Source: Paenibacillus crassostreae
GTDB taxonomy: Bacteria; Bacillota; Bacilli; Paenibacillales; Paenibacillaceae
Direction of reading: 5' to 3'
Assembly (NCBI RefSeq): GCF_001857945.1
Contig: NZ_CP017770.1
Span: forward strand, 2,604,001 to 2,668,000
Length of the DNA: 64,000 nucleotides
A program made the translations under genes and the position numbers. The notes below the pieces were generated by a model. It did no database searches. It was not told the origin of the DNA and saw only the letters and a list, made by a program, of their open reading frames with translations. Shown here piece by piece: positions 62,611 through 64,000 of the stretch (position 1 is its first letter; each line of letters opens with the position of its first letter).

Positions 62611-64000
62611 ATGAAATACAATGAATTGATCAATAAAATGACGTTAGAGGAAAAGGCATCATTAATGTCAGGGAAGGATTTCTGGCAAACAGAAGATATT
62701 CAGCGCTTTGGCATTAACAACATTTTTCTTGCGGACGGACCGCATGGCATACGAAAACAAGCGGAAGCAGCAGACCATCTCGGTCTGAATGAGAGCCTTC
62801 CAGCGACATGTTTTCCGACAGCCGCTACGGTAGCCAATAGCTGGAATCAACAGCTGATGGAAACCATGGGGGAATATCTAGGAATTGAAGCTGTTGCTCA
62901 GAAGGTAAATGTGCTGCTGGGCCCCGGAATCAATATGAAGAGAAGCCCGCTAGCCGGCAGAAACTTCGAGTATTTCAGTGAAGATCCATACCTTGCTGGG
63001 AAAATGGCGGCAGGGATGATCCGCGGAATTCAGTCGCATGGTATATCTGCGTGTGTGAAGCATTTTGCCGTAAACAATCAGGAAGAAAGACGGATGGTGA
63101 TTGATACCATCGTCGATGAAAGAACGCTACGGGAAATTTATCTCACGGCATTCGAAATTGCGATCAAAGAAGGAAATTCGAAGACGGTTATGTCCGCTTA
63201 CAATATGTTGAACGGCGTCCATACCAATGAAAATATACATCTTATGCAGGAAATCCTGCGCGAAGAGTGGAATTATCAAGGCGTTGTCGTGACGGATTGG
63301 GGCGGAAGCAATGATCGTGTTGCAGGGCTGTTAGCTGGCAATGAACTTGAGATGCCAACAACGGCAGGGGAGACGGATCAGGAAATTATCGAGGCCGTCA
63401 AAAGTGGAAAGATCAAGGAAGAAGTGTTGGATGTAAGCGTAGATAGACTGCTTGACCTTATATTTACGACAGAACAAGTATACTCGAAGCCGTATAAACA
63501 AGAGTTCGATATTGAAGAACATCACCGCGTAGCGCAGAAGGTTGCGGAAGAATCTATTGTACTACTTAAGAATGAAAGTCATATTTTACCGCTGAAGAAA
63601 GGCGTTAAAGCTGCTATTATCGGCGATTTCGCCAAGAATGCGCGATATCAAGGCGCTGGTTCCTCGATCGTTAATCCGACCAAATTAGATCAAACGCTAG
63701 ATGTGTTAGGGGAGTCAGGATTTGCCATCGTAGGTTACGAACCTGGTTATGAACGTTACGGTAAACAAAATAGGAAAAAAGTAGAGGAAGCATGCGAGCT
63801 GGCCAAAAAGTCCGAAGTGATTCTACTATATATAGGTTTAGACGAGGCGACTGAAGCGGAAGGATTAGATCGGCCCAATGCGATGATTCCTCAGAATCAA
63901 ATACATTTGTTAGATGCCCTACACCGTGTGAATCCGAATATTATTGCGATCCTCTCCTGCGGATCAGTTGTCGAAATGCCTTGGATCGATAAAGTAAAAG
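62611..64000 (+). CDS. GH3 family beta-glucosidase, canonical order (3' end outside window)
   Basis: At least 463 aa of a cytoplasmic GH3 enzyme with no signal peptide. Barrel domain first: LADGPHGIRKQA, FPTAATVANSWN, GPGINMKRSPLAGRNFEYFS, CVKHFAVNNQE, and nucleophile Asp229 in VVTDWGGS; then the C-terminal domain (VAEESIVLLKNESHILPLKK, AAIIGDFAKNARYQGAGSS), which runs to the window edge. ATG after GAGGA. It likely finishes the hydrolysis of oligosaccharides taken up by the cell, next to the surface-bound permuted enzyme. Confidence 0.95.
   Translation, partial: MKYNELINKMTLEEKASLMSGKDFWQTEDIQRFGINNIFLADGPHGIRKQAEAADHLGLNESLPATCFPTAATVANSWNQQLMETMGEYLGIEAVAQKVNVLLGPGINMKRSPLAGRNFEYFSEDPYLAGKMAAGMIRGIQSHGISACVKHFAVNNQEERRMVIDTIVDERTLREIYLTAFEIAIKEGNSKTVMSAYNMLNGVHTNENIHLMQEILREEWNYQGVVVTDWGGSNDRVAGLLAGNELEMPTTAGETDQEIIEAVKSGKIKEEVLDVSVDRLLDLIFTTEQVYSKPYKQEFDIEEHHRVAQKVAEESIVLLKNESHILPLKKGVKAAIIGDFAKNARYQGAGSSIVNPTKLDQTLDVLGESGFAIVGYEPGYERYGKQNRKKVEEACELAKKSEVILLYIGLDEATEAEGLDRPNAMIPQNQIHLLDALHRVNPNIIAILSCGSVVEMPWIDKVK

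Noticed and set aside
1..64000. tRNA or rRNA genes
   Set aside because: None of the conserved tRNA loop sequences in a cloverleaf setting and no rRNA segments were noticed by eye.

Overview
The window looks like a chromosome segment from a member of the Paenibacillaceae (Paenibacillus or a close relative). The evidence is a Bacillales walR-walK-walH-walI-walJ-htrA cluster followed by a CxxH/CxxC mini-protein gene and rlmH, an S-layer-homology protein, many LacI-regulated sugar ABC transporters that lack their own ATPase, many SDR/TetR pairs, AGGAGG-type ribosome binding sites, and frequent TTG and GTG starts. No rRNA, tRNA or CRISPR array was seen.

Layout. 1-9.3 kb: conserved core (end of an M23 peptidase, WalRK and its accessory proteins, HtrA, CxxH/CxxC protein, RlmH). 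9.4-17.9 kb: a minus-strand operon of six genes (ADP-ribosylglycohydrolase, Cof-type HAD phosphatase, two permeases, solute-binding lipoprotein, sugar isomerase-like TIM barrel) with two LacI regulators upstream; a flavoprotein remnant lies beyond its 3' end. 18-20.4 kb: a gene graveyard (mqo, a membrane protein, a frameshifted AT-rich gene, a pyridoxamine-oxidase-like gene). 20.5-25.4 kb: a response regulator, a membrane serine hydrolase, an ABC exporter and a histidine kinase. 25.6-34.1 kb: LacI, a truncated IS3-type element, then PHP hydrolase, GDPD-like protein, MATE exporter and a sugar-type ABC importer. 34.7-45.3 kb: small regulator/enzyme modules (TetR/ester cyclase/MFS, MerR/SDR, thiosulfate uptake TsuAB, peroxiredoxin, TetR/SDR, AraC-GyrI). 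45.5-58.2 kb: SLH protein, two two-component systems, LysR, acetyltransferase, CPBP protease, SDR/TetR, and many remnants. 58.3-64 kb: UDP-galactopyranose mutase and two GH3 enzymes, the first a circularly permuted membrane-anchored form; the second runs off the end.

The most unusual signal is a family of about ten short imperfect palindromes (about 50 bp, core GAACCGTATCATAAGTAGGG) in intergenic DNA between 18 and 52 kb. All read the same way on the + strand. They often follow a terminator hairpin, and two sit exactly where genes are truncated. I did not recognise them as a named element. Other notable points are the ADP-ribosylglycohydrolase sugar operon, the PHP/GDPD/MATE/ABC operon, a response regulator that seems to need an AUU start, a quasi-palindrome in a TetR remnant, and several clear operator palindromes in divergent promoters.

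Many genes between 18 and 58 kb are broken by frameshift or deletion (mqo, tsuA, peroxiredoxin, methyltransferase, SDR, TetR, WYL regulator, GH43, DinB). This pattern suggests an unstable accessory region; some single-base breaks could be assembly errors.
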